64,000 nt of DNA from Paraescarpia echinospica. Its lineage: Eukaryota; Annelida; Polychaeta; Sabellida; Siboglinidae. Below, piece after piece: positions 27,956 to 41,546 of this stretch. A program made the translations under genes and the position numbers. Positions within the stretch are counted from its first letter, which is position 1, and the number at the start of each line of letters is the position of its first letter. The notes below the pieces were generated by a model. The model was given only the letters and a program-made list of their open reading frames with translations, was not told where the DNA came from and ran no database searches. Location: positions 38,834,396 through 38,898,395 of the forward strand of contig CM034533.1 in the NCBI GenBank assembly GCA_020002185.1. The letters are read 5' to 3'.

Positions 27956-30585
27956 GTAAGGAACGCTGTGACAGTCACTAGTATTCACTACAGTATGAAG
28001 AAGAACTCTTACCATAGCTGAGCTGTAATTTATCATTTCCAGGATCATGCCAGACTAATTTGTCATGTTCACTGCGATTGGTGGTCAAACTCTGATCATA
28101 GTTATATGCCCCAGAACAAAGAAGATGAATGTACATACCAGACCTTTGAAGTTAGCAGGTCGGTTGTCATGCCAATTACTCATTTGTTTGGAGTAAATAG
28201 CATATTAATCGGTGTAAGAAGGCAGGGGTAGAAATGAAAAGATTGTAGGTAGCTAGCCAGAAGTTGTAGAAAACAGTGCTAGTTGCTCACAGTTGTTCAA
28301 AAACAATTGCACAGGATGACAAATGCTGACCTTTTGAATAAGCTGAATCATTTTATATTAGATTATTATGGTTTCATACAGAGAACTTACTTTAAATGTA
28401 ATTTTCTGTTAAAGGGATTCTTTGAGAATTTTAATCTCTTTGTAATGCACGCAATTATTAGGTAATCCTGTTAATATGATTATTTAATGTAATTCTATGC
28501 CTTTATTTCATTAGAATTATGTTTTATTAATCACTAATGACCCTGACAGTATATCAAAAAAATAACTCTGCATACACAGAGTTTCTACTTTGGGTCCACC
28601 TTCACGATCCGTATAAGGCATGCTCATGAATATTCGGGACTGTCCGTTAGACTTCGATTAGCTACGCCAAGTTAATAGATGCAAGAAATATGTCATCAAC
28701 ATGTGTTTGTATATGGATTAGCCACCGCCATGCGAATGAGTCCTGACCGATAAAATTATGAAAATGAAACGTGGACCAGCTGCTGTTTATGTCACAGATT
28801 CAGCAAAGAAAAGAAGGAAATTATATGGAATAAACAGAGAATGAACATAGCGACAGTTCATGACAGACGGATTGATTTAAAAGAAAAAAATACCACCTCT
28901 CCATGCACGAAGCCACCGATGCCGATGTCATATTGAATGATTGGCATTGTTTTTGTTGGAATATAAAAACTATGATACTATCATGTTTTTCACTAGGTAC
29001 ACCTGGCTATACATTTTGAAGTGAAGTTTGAATGAAACGTTTAGATAACAGAAACTTACTGAAGCTGAGAAACATTCAATAATGAAACCATTTTATTTGC
29101 ACCATAAATCCAGCTGCTATTTCTGTAAGCAATATAAATACAGTATACATCACTAAGTAATTTACGGTATTAAATTAGGATAGGTGGTTAGTTATGTACT
29201 TTCCTATCTACATAAAGTCTAATTTTAGTTTGAAAAATGTAGATCTATAAAGAGCATAACATTATTGTCGACAAAATATTTAAATATATTGCATCATTGT
29301 AAAAACATGTTTTATTTCGTACTGGGAGTGCAATAATTATTTATTCTGCCCATCATTTAGAGTAAAACATACTGAATTTATTACTATCGAACTCCTGTTT
29401 CAATAAATTCTATTTAATCGAAACGTTACTCGGCTGACGGCATTGGGAAGCAGGATAAATAAACAATGCATACGCATCCTACACTTATAAAAATAGCTGT
29501 CAATATACATATGTCTAGAAATTGCTTATTTACAATGCCATTGCTTGAGTCAACTCACCTCGGAATCAGACTTGCTGTGTGTGTGACGTCAACGGTCTTT
29601 GTGTGGGTCACTGCACGTACATGAATATTCAGTATACTCGGACTGCAGAATTAATCATCCACGCGGCAACAAGCTCAAAATGATTCGCGTAAACACAATT
29701 GTTTATCGGCTTTTTGCGCAATTATGCATAAACATGCAAGACATAAGTAGCAGAGAAAGTACTTATGGGGAATTAATACATTTTGATACTGTACACCTCA
29801 AATGTGTATTAGCTTACAAAGAATCCCTTTAACAAAATTACAAGTTGTAAATAAGTATGTTTAAGGTCGTATATACCTAAAAGCATAATTAGCTAAACCT
29901 CATATAGATAAATCTGGTCACATGGTAGTAGTAACTAGGTAGTCTAGCAGTAGATAGCCTTGTAGTTGGCAGGAAGGATCTAGAGCAACCTGATAGGCAG
30001 TGTAAATTCTATTGTCAAGCTAGTTTAGATACAGAGAATTGTGGATTAAAAATGTGTCCCTTGGCTTCCACTCTGTGTAGTTCACATAATCACCCTCCTG
30101 CATCCTCTAGAGATGCCTAATTAACAAAATGACCAGGCTTATCTAGGAAACACAGTGGGATAGGACTACCTGGGGGGTACTAACAGTTTGAGGCCTGGCC
30201 ACCTAAACCATCATTCACCCATCTGGCACCTAACAATAATGTTCATTCATATTCAAATACTATCTGACAATTAATGGGAAAAATAGCTAAATATGCACCC
30301 AAAATGGTGTCATTGCTAAGACAAAAGGCTATTTGTTATCCCTTTGATGATTTCATTGAAAGGCGTGTATTTTGGATATTAAAATATTAATTAAAAATAA
30401 ACGGAATGACTAATAATTTGAAAGATTTTTGTGTCATTTTGTTCCGTACAGCAGGCTCTTTCCAACAAGTTGATATTTAGGTTTGTGTGACCAAATTCAT
30501 CTTCTTGCCTGATCTCCCTACTACCTGATGAGTCCTACCACACAGCTGTCTGACGTGCAACTGTCCTATGTTCCTTGTCCTGTAG

Positions 30586-30692
30586 AGAAGGACAGAACCC
30601 GTGAGGCGCGACTGGAACACCGGGAACAGTCCCTGAAGCGAGCCAGCATCGAGTTCGAGACAGAAGTCCAGGCAACAAAACAGCAGTGCCAG
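30586..30692 (+). CDS. MAD1L1: MAD1 coiled-coil exon 2
   Basis: Acceptor TTCCTTGTCCTGTAG and donor CAG/GTACTA. The phase-1 start completes a GAG codon with the previous exon. It encodes EKDRTREARLEHREQSLKRA and on to KQQCQ, a highly charged heptad-type coiled coil matching the region of MAD1 after its N-terminal domain. Confidence 0.7.
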
Positions 30693-31478
30693 GTACTAAT
30701 TCATTTATATGTAGTCCGTGAGTAACTGGCTAACTATTGCCCTAAATGCCCTGTTACAAGATGCTGACATTCCGGCTTGTTCAGTCTCATTATTATCCGG
30801 TACTAGTTGTGCATGAAGTCATCTCATTGTTAGTGTTACTGTTGAAATGTTACAGAAGCAGAGCTTGAATCCCTGTGCTGCCTTAAGTATGAGTGTTGGT
30901 GTGGAGAAGTAGTGGACGAATAGCTCAGAGGGTGTGTATGTGAAGGGTGATCGGAACAGGTATTCACGATGTCACGTGGTCATGATGTAAGGGAAAACAA
31001 GAACGTTGATATTGGTGGCAAAATAAATAGACCTATAATTTCATAAATGTACAGATTCAGGAAAGGTCGTTTCGCCAACCAAGTATGTAAACATTAACGG
31101 TTGTGCAGGATTTTCCCTGAGCACTCTGTTCATTTTGATTTTGAGTTGCTCCCACACTTGGGTCTCAAATTCACTTGATATTTTTACAAAATATTTCACG
31201 GACATATATTTAAGGTATGTCAGATATTTTTTATGGACAAACAAATATGACATTTTTTTTGGCTCAATATGTTTATAATACTAACTGGCCATATTACTCA
31301 GCCAGGAAATGGGTCAAATTTAGCCAAAAAAAGTTGCAGCTGCTATTTTCATGCAAACTTTTAAATCCCATTATCTCAGGAAATAATGCGCATAGAGACA
31401 TTTTTTGTTGTAGTTTCTATCGTAACCAACAAGATCAAAATTTTTTATATATGTTATTTTCTTGAAGATTCTGACTCA

Positions 31479-33950
31479 TTATGTCAGTGATCGCTTCAGC
31501 AATGAAAACTTAGAGGATGTGGAGTGACTACATTGTGTCAGTGATGGTTTCAGGGACTGACAGAAAGTGCAGTGACTACATTGTGTCAGTGATGGTTTCA
31601 GAGACTGAGAGGAGGTGGACTGGCTACATTGTGTCAGTGATGGTTTCAGAGACTGAGAGGAGGTGGACTGGCTACATTGTGTCAGTGATGGTTTCAGAGA
31701 CTGAGAGGAGGTGGACTGGCTACATTGTGTCAGTGATGGTTTCAGAGACTGAGAGGAGGTGGACTGGCTACATTGTGTCAGTGATGGTTTCAGAGACTGA
31801 GAGGAGGTGGACTGGCTACATTGTGTCAGTGATGGTTTCAGAGACTGAGAGGAGGTGGACTGGCTACATTGTGTCAGTGATGGTTTCAGAGACTGAGAGG
31901 AGGTGGACTGGCTACATTGTGTCAGTGATGGTTTCAGAGACTGAGAGGAGGTGGACTGGCTACATTGTGTCAGTGATGGTTTCAGAGACTGAGAGGAGGT
32001 GGACTGGCTACATTGTGTCAGTGATGGTTTCAGAGACTGAGAGGAGGTGGACTGGCTACGTTGTGTCAGTGATGGTTTCAGAGACTGAGAGGAGGTGGAC
32101 TGGCTACATTGTGTAGGTGATGGTTTCAGAGACTGAGAGGAGGTGGACTGGCTACATTGTGTCAGTGATGGTTTCAGAGACTGAGAGGAGGTGGACTGGC
32201 TACATTGTGTCAGTGATGGTTTCAGAGACTGAGAGGAGGTGGACTGGCTACATTGTGTCAGTGATGGTTTCAGAGACTGAGAGGAGGTGGACTGGCTACA
32301 TTGTGTCAGTGATGGTTTCAGAGACTGAGAGGAGGTGGACTGGCTACATTGTGTCAGTGATGGTTTCAGAGACTGAGAGGAGCTGCAGTGACTACATTGT
32401 GTCAGTGATGGTTTCAGAGACTGAGAGGAGGTGGACTGGCTACATTGTGTCAGTGATGGTTTCAGAGACTGAGAGGAGGTGGACTGGCTACATTGTGTCA
32501 GTGATGGTTTCAGAGACTGAGAGGAGGTGGACTGACTACATTGTGTCAGTGATGGTTTCAGAGACTGAGAGGAGGTGGACTGTCTACATTGTGTCAGTGA
32601 TGGTTTCAGAGACTGAGAGGAGGTGGACTGACTACATTGTGTCAGTGATGGTTTCAGAGACTGAGAGGAGGTGGACTGGCTACATTGTGTCAGTGATGGT
32701 TTCAGAGACTGAGAGGAGGTGGACTGACTACATTGTGTCACTGATGGTTTCAGAGACTGAGAGGAGGTGGACTGACTACATTGTGTCAGTGATGGTTTCA
32801 GAGACTGAGAGGAGGTGGACTGGCTACATTGTGTCAGTGATGGTTTCAGAGACTGAGAGGAGGTGGACTGGCTACATTGTGTCAGTGATGGTTTCAGAGA
32901 CTGAGAGGAGGTGGACTGGCTATATTGCGTCAGTGATGGTTTCAGAGACTGAGAGGATGTGGACTGGCTACATTGTGTCAGTGATGGTTTCAGAGACTGA
33001 GAGGAGGTGGACTGACTACATTGTGTCAGTGATGGTTTCAGAGACTGAGAGGAGGTGGACTGGCTACATTGTGTCAGTGATGGTTTCAGAGACTGAGAGG
33101 AGTTGGACTGGCTACATTGTGTCAGTGATGGTTTCAGAGACTGAGAGGAGGTGGACTGACTACATTGTGTCAGTGATGGTTTCAGAGACTGAGAGGAGGT
33201 GGACTGGCTACATTGTGTCAGTGATGGTTTCAGAGACTGCGAGAGGAGGTGGACTGGCTACATTGTGTCAGTGATGGTTTCAGAGACTGAGAGGAGGTGG
33301 GCTAGCTACATTGTGTCAGTGATGGTTTCAGAGACTGAGAGGAGGTGGACTGGCTACATTGTGTCAGTGATGGTTTCAGAGACTGCGAGAGGAGGTGGAC
33401 TGGCTACATTGTGTCAGTGATGGTTTCAGAGACTGAGAGGAGGTGGACTGGCTACATTGTGTCAGTGATGGTTTCAGAGACTGAGAGGAGGTGGACTGGC
33501 TACATTGTGTCAGTGATGGTTTCAGAGACTGAGAGGAGGTGGACTGGCTATATTGTGTCAGTGATGGTTTCAGAGACTGAGAGGAGGTGGACTGGCTACA
33601 TTGTGTCAGTGATGGTTTCAGAGACTGAGAGGAGGTGGACTGGCTACATTGTGTCAGTGATGGTTTCAGAGACTGAGAGGAGGTGGACTGGCTACATTGT
33701 GTCAGTGACGGCTTCAGAGACTGAGAGGAGGTGGACTGGCTACATTGTGTCAGTGATGGTTTCAGAGACTGAGAGGAGGTGGACTGGCTACATTGTGTTA
33801 GTGATGGTTTCTGAGACTGAGAGGAGGTGGACTGGCTACATTGTGTCAGTGATGGTTTCAGAGACTGAGAGGAGGTGGACTGGCTACATTGTGTCAGTGA
33901 TGGTTTCAGAGACTGAGAGGAGCTGCAGTGGCTACATTGTGGAGTGCTGT
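31479..33950 (+). repeat. 48-bp minisatellite, about 50 copies, in MAD1 intron 2
   Basis: The unit is 48 bases (TTGTGTCAGTGATGGTTTCAG plus 27 more), repeated about 50 times with few substitutions. The first units (31479-31600) and the last (33920-33950) are the most diverged. Because 48 is divisible by three, long open frames of a 16-residue repeat appear on both strands; they are not genes. Two units carry an extra CG (33238, 33383). The unit matches the acceptor region of the next MAD1 exon. Confidence 0.95.
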
Positions 33951-34250
33951 GATGCAGTGGCTTGAGCTTCAGACTTCTGACCGAGAGAACCTTGTTCACT
34001 CTACGTTGCTCCAGTTCACTTAGCTGAATGAATGAGTACCTGGCTGTAGATAGAGGTGGATATTTATTAATAGTCTCCGCACTTTAATTGCATCATGGCT
34101 GAATGCTTCCCAAAGAATTCAAGATGGTTTTCGATTGAACAGGTCTGCGAGGGAGTAAAGTATAAAGTGCTAAGAGCAGACCTGAGGACAGGATTCTGCG
34201 CTCTATAAAAAAAACATTACCTTACCTTATTGTGTCAGTGATGGTTTCAG

Positions 34251-34436
34251 AAACGTAGACTCTGGGAGGAGGTGGAGTGTAGGCAGCAGCTGGACCATCT
34301 GCTGACGAAGGAGGAGGACACGAGGGAGGAACTGGCCGAGTGTCGCAAGAAACTGCGCAAGACGAAGCTCCACTACGAGCAAAAGCTGCTCGCCGCTCAG
34401 AAACGTAGGACTGAGGCACAGGCAGCTCATGAGGAG
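34251..34436 (+). CDS. MAD1L1: MAD1 coiled-coil exon 3
   Basis: 62 codons, phase 0 at both ends, acceptor GATGGTTTCAG and donor GAG/GTGGGT. It encodes a continuous charged coiled coil (KRRLWEEVECRQQLDHLL ... KLRKTKLHYEQKLLAAQKRR). This is the exon whose acceptor sequence seeded the neighbouring minisatellite. Confidence 0.75.
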
Positions 34437-34838
34437 GTGGGTTGAGTATATGTGGGGCGGTGTCTTGTGCGTGCGTGCATGGGTAGGTGGGTGTGTGTGC
34501 AATGTGCAATGTGTGTGCAATGTTTAAGAGGGTATGTGTATGCCATGTTTCACCATAGACACTGGTAAAGTAGTGGTAAGTTCCTATATGGGATCCAGTC
34601 CTTAGTATTGCTGAGAGCACTTTACATTCAGTTGATACTGCATTCCACTTAACATGTGAAGTTAGTTAAGTTACGATAATAATATTGTGTATATGTTTTT
34701 AGGATTGTATCGTAGTTTACGTAAGAGCTCTAACAGCCAGTACACAGTACTGAAAAAAACTCATTGTTTGCAGCAAGAACAGTGGAATGTATATCTTACT
34801 TATTTTTGTGGATTCCACGATTTTGTATTCACTTACAG

Positions 34839-34963
34839 ATAGAGCAGTCATTGAAGGCTAAGATAGCTGACCTGACGGTGGAGAGCCTTGCCCAGCAAAG
34901 AGACATCAACAATTTGGAGTCTGAGGTGTCAGAGGCCAGACAACAGACAGAGCTCACATTCAG
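34839..34963 (+). CDS. MAD1L1: MAD1 coiled-coil exon 4
   Basis: Acceptor TTCACTTACAG, donor AG/GTACAA. It encodes IEQSLKAKIADLTVESLAQQ ... INNLESEVSEARQQTELTF and ends with two bases that combine with the first base of the next exon (Arg). The pattern corresponds to the ALKGRISELQ-type stretch of vertebrate MAD1. Confidence 0.75.
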
Positions 34964-35285
34964 GTACAACACCTCAGTGACATAGACACACAATACACAG
35001 CTGTGATAACTTAAAGCAAGGTTGTGTGTTACATTACCGGGAACCAATAAGGTTTGGTCATTAGCAGGAAGTTTACTGAATGTATTGTTTTGAATGTCGG
35101 AGCCTTGTCGATGCACTGAACATCATCTCATTTATAATATAGTGTTCGTTCTTAATACTATATAAGTATATTGACGGTATACTTTAATACTTTTTAGTTC
35201 TTTGGCCGAAGGTCCAAGGGACTATTGCCATCACTCTGCGTCCGATGTCCGCCGTTAGTTGCCGTATCTCAGAAACCGTTAAGCA

Positions 35286-35710
35286 ACTTTTTCTCTAATT
35301 TTGCATAGACATATCTTAGGGCACTGCCACTATGCACAGGAAATCTGTATTTTATTGAATCATTCTAAGGGCTTCCTAGGGCCTCCAAGGACCCAAAAAC
35401 TGGTAAAAATGTAACATTTTCCCTATTTTTTCAAAAACTTTTCGGCAACTTTTTATCTAATTTTGCATATACATTTCATGTGATAGTGTCACTATGTGTC
35501 ACAAGAAATCTGTATTTGATTGAATCATTCTAAGGGCACCTAATGACCCCCCAAAAAAGGACCCCAAAACTGGTAAATTTTCACATTTTGCCTTTTTTTT
35601 CAAAAACTCTTAAGTAACTTTTTCTCTAATTTTGCATATACATTTCATGTGGTAGTGCCACTATACACAAGAAATCTGTATTTGATTTAATCATTCTAAG
35701 GGCACCTAAA
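35286..35710 (+). repeat. Tandem repeat, about 165 bp, 2.6 copies
   Basis: Units start with AACTTTTTCTCTAATTTTGCATA at about 35287, 35451 and 35617 and share GAAATCTGTATTTGATTG and AATCATTCTAAGGGCACCT. It is intronic and AT-rich; no coding content. Confidence 0.8.
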
Positions 35711-36059
35711 ATGCTAAATTTGCTAACTAAATTGTCTACTGCAGGAGCAGCTGCTGCAGCTCTATCTGGCTAATCCCTTTTCCTACAACATCTGGCACAC
35801 CTCACTGTGGAGGGCCAGTCTGCTTGACTGAAACTGTGACTAATCTGTAATTGGTCACTGGCAGAGGCTTCCAGGTTCCTTTTCTGACACAATACACACA
35901 ATCTACTGCTAGGGGATAGTCTCAAGGGCCCTTCTCAAAACCACATCACTAGATTAGATAGTGTACACATTTTGCATTTTTGGGGGCTGTGTCAGCCTTC
36001 TTCTGATGTGATGTAGAGTTACCACAAGGAGAAAACGTGTCTCCTTTGTTATTTCTATT

Positions 36060-36240
36060 TACCTGAATGATTTTGAACAGAGTGTTAGTCATAATTATAA
36101 GGGATTTGACATGGCAGCTGGTGAAATTTACAACAACCTTAGTAATGATGATGTAGATATTTTCTTGCAAATGTATGTTCTACTATATGCTGATGATACT
36201 ATAGTGATTCAATCAAATACAGATTTCTTGTGTATAGCGG
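36060..36240 (+). mobile_element. LINE reverse transcriptase fragment (YADD)
   Basis: One frame reads ISIYLNDFEQSV ... NNLSNDDVDIFLQ then VLLYADDTIVIQSNT. YADD is the catalytic RT motif. It lies in a MAD1 intron on the plus strand. A short decayed fragment. Confidence 0.7.
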
Positions 36241-37807
36241 AACTATGTCAACTCTTCTAATGGTTGACATTTGGTTGTTTCAGGATGACCCCTTAAAATG
36301 TAAGCCCAACTGTCCAGGGGTCTAGTGGGTTCTGCTATTCCCCTTCCCAAAACATCTGTCACATGCGGTGTCTGTGTCTTGCATGGATATCTATTTTCAT
36401 GCAGTTGTTTTATATAAGCAGGAGGTTTGTGAAATTAGTTATTCTTAGGCCACAGAAAAGTAATTCCCAGTTTCTCATCAATGCATGTATTTAAAAACAA
36501 CATTTTATTTTCTGTTATAATTATTCCTCTAAATGCAAGACATAGTGCAATAAGTGAACAGTAAACATGTCAACATTTTACTTCCATCATAACCCTTTAT
36601 GGTCTGTAACTATGATTCACCAAAAAACATTTGATTAATAATTACCTACAGGGTTGTTTGATTTCTGCCCGGCAGAAACAGCAACAATAGAAAATACATG
36701 CCATTGATAGGCAAACGTGTTCTTTTTATAGAAAATGTCAGTTTCTTTTAGTACCTGTATGATAACCATTTGTCTGCCCTGCTCACAATAAACATCACAT
36801 GAATGATAAAAAGAAGATCACTGCCACTTAACTTGTGGATTAGTATTATAAAACTGCCCTGCTTCTGCTTGGTGGACAGTTAATTAGTGGCTCAAGTTCA
36901 AATATATCAGAACGTTTTTCACACCTGCATGGTAGGTTAGGGTCAGTAGTGTGCTGGCAGCCCCTAAACCTATAGGCTTGTGTGAAAAGGATACTTGGCA
37001 GAAGAACTAACTTCAAAGCACCATTGCATCCATTTAGCCAGGCAGCAGTCACACGGTCCCAGTGTCTGCTGCTACCTTTTGCTCTCAAATAATCTGTCCT
37101 CTTAGTTTTACACATAAAGACATAATTTGGCATAACTTGGTAAGTTTTTGTAGCAGCACATTTGTACTTCTAGTGTATTAGTGCAACATAACATACATAC
37201 TGTGTGCCACATTTGAATGTCATGCATGTAATATTTCCACGCATACCATTTGCATATATAATGTAAAACTTAAACAGCCGTGTTCCTCATTTTCACTTTT
37301 TGAACCCTACCAAGTATAATGCTCCATAACTTCAAAATTTTTTGTAGCAGTCATAATTTTTGAAACCGTGTAAAGCACCCTACCCAAACTTTACAAGGAT
37401 GTAAGAAAACAATGTTACAATTTTTCCGACTTATTACTCATTCGGTCAGCCGGGGTCACATATCGACGTATTAGTTCAAAGGACTTCAGGGCCTCTTGGC
37501 CCATTTTTAATACTTACCAGTAATATTTTAGTATTGTATTGCACAGTATTTAGTTTCAGTGACTGTCTTAGTATTAGTATTCTAGTTTATTGATAATTAA
37601 TATAATGTATTGTAAAACACGACAAGTAGTTGTGGATCTGGCGCTATAACAAATGAAATATATTATTATTATTGTAAGGTAAATAAGGCTTAGCTATTGC
37701 TTCATGCAGAGGTATAATTAGGTCTTTCTCCTTTTAAATTATATTGCCTAATTAACCTATGGTAAAAAAGCAGTTCACAGTGTGTTTTATTACCTTGTTC
37801 TGTGCAG

Positions 37808-37889
37808 GAAACGTGACGCTGCAGAGGAACAGGCGAAACAACTAGTGGGATGTCAGACTAAACTACTTCAAACTGAACTCAGGATGAAG
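37808..37889 (+). CDS. MAD1L1: MAD1 coiled-coil exon 5
   Basis: Acceptor TTCTGTGCAG, donor AAG/GTAAAC. The first base completes the Arg codon from exon 4. It encodes KRDAAEEQAKQLVGCQTKLL then QTELRMK. The phase-2 to phase-0 arrangement fits the neighbours. Confidence 0.7.
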
Positions 37890-39423
37890 GTAAACAGCAT
37901 TATCATATTCTAGTGCCAGACTCTGCTTAAGTCTCATTGCTATACCCTCAGTCGATCTGAACTTTATATATTGTCTGACGCAATCACATGGTCAACTAAC
38001 AAAATATGTTGCTGTAGTGTTTACTGCACACATCCAGGGAATTCTTTCACTAACAATCTTATAAGCTCACAAACCTCATTTTGTTCTGTAAAATCGTTTT
38101 TACATATTAACAGTGATCCTGTTCACTGAAAACTGTCGCCACCAGGACACACCGCCGAAACATTTATTGGTGTGTCACAGAAATAATGTCCCCAGTGGTA
38201 GGGTGGCAACATTTGAAAAAGCACGTCAAATTTAACATCGGAGTCTGTTTAATAACGGATTTTCCTTACGAGTTCATTTTCTTCGTGAAAAGGTCCTCAC
38301 ATCATTTATTATATTTTTTGTCCTGAAGTAGTTGTGCTTGTTTGCAGCTAAGAATACACTGGCTGTCATGATAAAGCACTTGCCTATGTTGTACAATTGT
38401 ACATGTTTGTCTGCAGTGCCACTTATACATGAGCAGTGCGTGGCTTTTCAGTAAAGATTGATTCCCAAGCGTGTCTGCGTAACTTTAACAAGATTGCCAT
38501 CCAGAAAATTAACTCTAGATGGCAGGTGGACAAAGAAGCCTTTTGGCTTATCGAGAGTCCAATACTTTTTTCTACGTGCATCCCGCCCTTTTAAGGTATG
38601 TGTCGATTTTATTTTTAAATATATTCACGCAACTAGCACCAACACAATCAGGAGATAATCTGTTCCACTCATTACAGTCGTTTGTGAGAATGAGAACTTT
38701 CTTATATCTAATCTACACTGCTCCTTTACTAATGTAACTTCATGTCCTCTAGTCTAGTCTTTCTATCTTTCTTAACTGAGAAAAAATATTTCTATCAATA
38801 TTTTCGTAACCAATCAATATTTTAAACACTTCTGTCTGATCTCCTCTCAATCTCCTGGTCTCTAGTGTTGTTAAACCACATTCTTTTAGGCGTATTTCAT
38901 AACTAACATCCCTCAGTTTTTGCATCATTTTAGTCACTCTCCTCTGTACTCTTTCTAGCATATCTATGTCCTTCCTGCGATATGGCCTCCATGCTTGAAT
39001 GCAATATTAAAAATGAGGCGGTATTATTAGCTCTTTTTCCTTATGTTATATTTCGCCTAATTAATCCAAGGATTTGATTTCCCTTTGAAGCGGCAATACT
39101 GCACTGCTCTGAATCCTTCATATCAACACTAATGGTTAACCCTAAGTCTTTTTCTTTTACAGTAGTACTTAGTACAGTACCCCCATTGTATATTCTACAT
39201 CTTCGTTCCCATGTCCTGTGTGGAGGTATTTACATTTCACAAAATTGAACAACATTTGCAATTTTTCAGACCATTTTATAAACCTGTCAAGATCATCTTG
39301 TAAATGCTGTCTATCTCTATCATGTTTAATCTTTCTAAACAATTTTGTATCATCCACAAATTTCAACACCTTGCTTGTTACATCATCATCCAAATTGCTG
39401 ATATATATATTAAGAATAATATA

Positions 39424-39725
39424 TAGGCCATGGGCCAGATATGCCCCTCATGCACACCCCCACAACTCTACCAACCCATGTTTTTTTGAAGATGATTTCA
39501 AGTGATAACAGTGAAAAAGTTGGGTCTCACTACCCATTTCCAATTGACAGTGACGACAAATACGATATTTCAAGGTACCATCCAAGATAGGTTGGAAATG
39601 GGTAGTGAGACCCAACTTTTTTACTGTTGCCACTTGAAATCATCTTCAAGGGACCCCAAAGCTTAAAAACATGGGTTGGTAGAGTTGTGGGGGGTGCACG
39701 AGGGGCATATCTGGCCCATGGCCTA
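39424..39725 (+). mobile_element. 302-bp foldback MITE inside the CR1 LINE
   Basis: Both ends are TAGGCCATGGGCCAGATATG in inverted orientation, and the inverted repeats extend for most of the element. ATA flanks both sides (39421-39423, 39726-39728), a 3-bp target duplication as seen for Harbinger/PIF-type elements. Confidence 0.8.
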
Positions 39726-41264
39726 ATAGGTCCCAGTACTGATCCTTGTGGTACCCCACTCAAAACTGATTTCCAGTTTGAAGCCTCCCTATCAACTACT
39801 ACCTGTTGTCTTCTGTCAATTAGCCATTTTTCTATCCAGTTAATTAAACCATTTCCTATGCCATGGACCTTTAGTTTAAGCAGTAATCTTTAATATGACT
39901 CTTTGTCGAAAACTGTTTGAAAATCTAAGTAGATGATATCTACTAGTGATCCCTCGTCTACCCACTTAGTGATATCTTCCAAAAAACAACATATTTTTAA
40001 GGTAGCTGGAGCGGGTATCATGTCAGTTGATTTCTTTATTTTTTTCTTCATAGAACATTAGTAGGTGTCAGTATGAACATGTTCTATATTGAAAAAAAAC
40101 AAGGCATTATCGCCATATGTCACCAATCCGTCCTTTAAAAACTAGTATTTTTAGTGTGTCTGTGAAAAGTCCCTTTTCAGATTCTTGGAAACTGACGATG
40201 TTGCCGTAGTGACGATCACCTGTGCGTCAACCTAGTTCAAACAAATTCGTGCACCATGAATGCAGATCATATGTGACCCATCTTAACAAAATGAGTCGCA
40301 TGTCGGAAATTTGTTATATTGAGTTATTAGTAGCTTTGGAAAAATCGGAATCTCTGCTTTCACTTGATGTATCATGTAAGACGATATCTTAATTCTAACT
40401 GAAGTTATGGCTTAACAAACACCTGTGTTGTAAAAAACCTTCAAACCCATAAAACGGCCGTCAAATTTGATGCAAAATATTTGTTATGTTTCGTGAAATG
40501 TACCTTAGTTACTCTGTACATATCTTGCTAAAAGTTGGATTACTCGAAGATAATGTAATTCTCAAGACATTCTGTTAATATGAATACAACATCTTTGTTA
40601 GAAAAAAATTGCTGATCAATTAATTTATTATGTATCCTATTACTATGAAAACTCTTTTTTTTTTGAAATAATGAACAATACAATTAATTGCCTATGTAAT
40701 TACCACCCTTGTTATGAAAAGCGAAAACCTGCAGCACTATTATACCTTAGTTAGCATAGACATATCTGGCTGAAATTTGGAACATTTGAAGACAATGGCA
40801 CTCTCGTGACATTCGATTACTATTAAAACAAATCTTTGTTAGAAATAATTAGCAATAACATTAATTCCATATGTAATTACCGCCATTGTTAACAAAAACC
40901 TGCACCACCGTTATACCTTAGTTAGCATGGACATATCTGGCTGAAATTTTGACAACTTGAAGGCAGTGGCATTCTCATGATATTCTGTTAATAGGAAAAC
41001 AAGATCTTTGTTAGAAAATAATTGCTTGTGTAATAACATTGTTAAGAAAACTGAAGACTGGCAACACTATTACACCAATGTATTCGTCATTTTAGAGACA
41101 ATTGTAATTAGTATCTGTAACACAGGTGGGTCGGTAAGAATGTTATAATTATTATTATAAAAAAACAACTTATTTAAATGTACGAAAACATGTCTATATG
41201 CTGAAAGTTGTTTTCTCTTCACAGCAAGCACCAGAACAAACTATCGTATTTAAAAACTTTTATA

Positions 41265-41546
41265 CTAAACAACAACGTAATTACATAACAACAGATCAGT
41301 AAAAATATCTAGGTCAAGCATCCCTTCCAGAGCGGCCACGTCCTCGCTTGCGTGGTGTTGACACGGGTGCAGGTGATGAAGATGGCTGATGGACTCAACG
41401 CCCTCGTTCACTGCCTCGTCTCCTACATCTTCGTCCGCCTCGCTTCCATCCGTCAAATCTTCCAAAAAATACTCCTCGATCAAACTGTCAATCTGTGCGC
41501 GATCACTTCCATCTGAATTTAATAGCTTCGCCACGTTAAACGCCAT
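41265..41546 (-). CDS. Acidic 93-residue transposon-associated frame, copy 1
   Basis: It encodes MAFNVAKLLNSDGSDRAQID and an acidic segment (EEYFLEDLTDGSEADEDVGDE). A duplicate with identical sequence lies at 42949-43230. It looks like the N terminus of a transposase or accessory protein, but I cannot assign a family. A donor-like context near the C-terminal His-rich part could make it a first exon. Confidence 0.35.
   Translation of the reverse strand: MAFNVAKLLNSDGSDRAQIDSLIEEYFLEDLTDGSEADEDVGDEAVNEGVESISHLHHLHPCQHHASEDVAALEGMLDLDIFTDLLLCNYVVV

Noticed and set aside
30919..30965. A-box-like ATAGCTCAGAGGG
   Set aside because: No matching B box or stems at tRNA spacing.
31517..33965. Long open frames of a 16-residue repeat on both strands
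   Set aside because: They arise because the minisatellite unit is 48 bp (divisible by 3) and lacks stops in several frames; the array is intronic.
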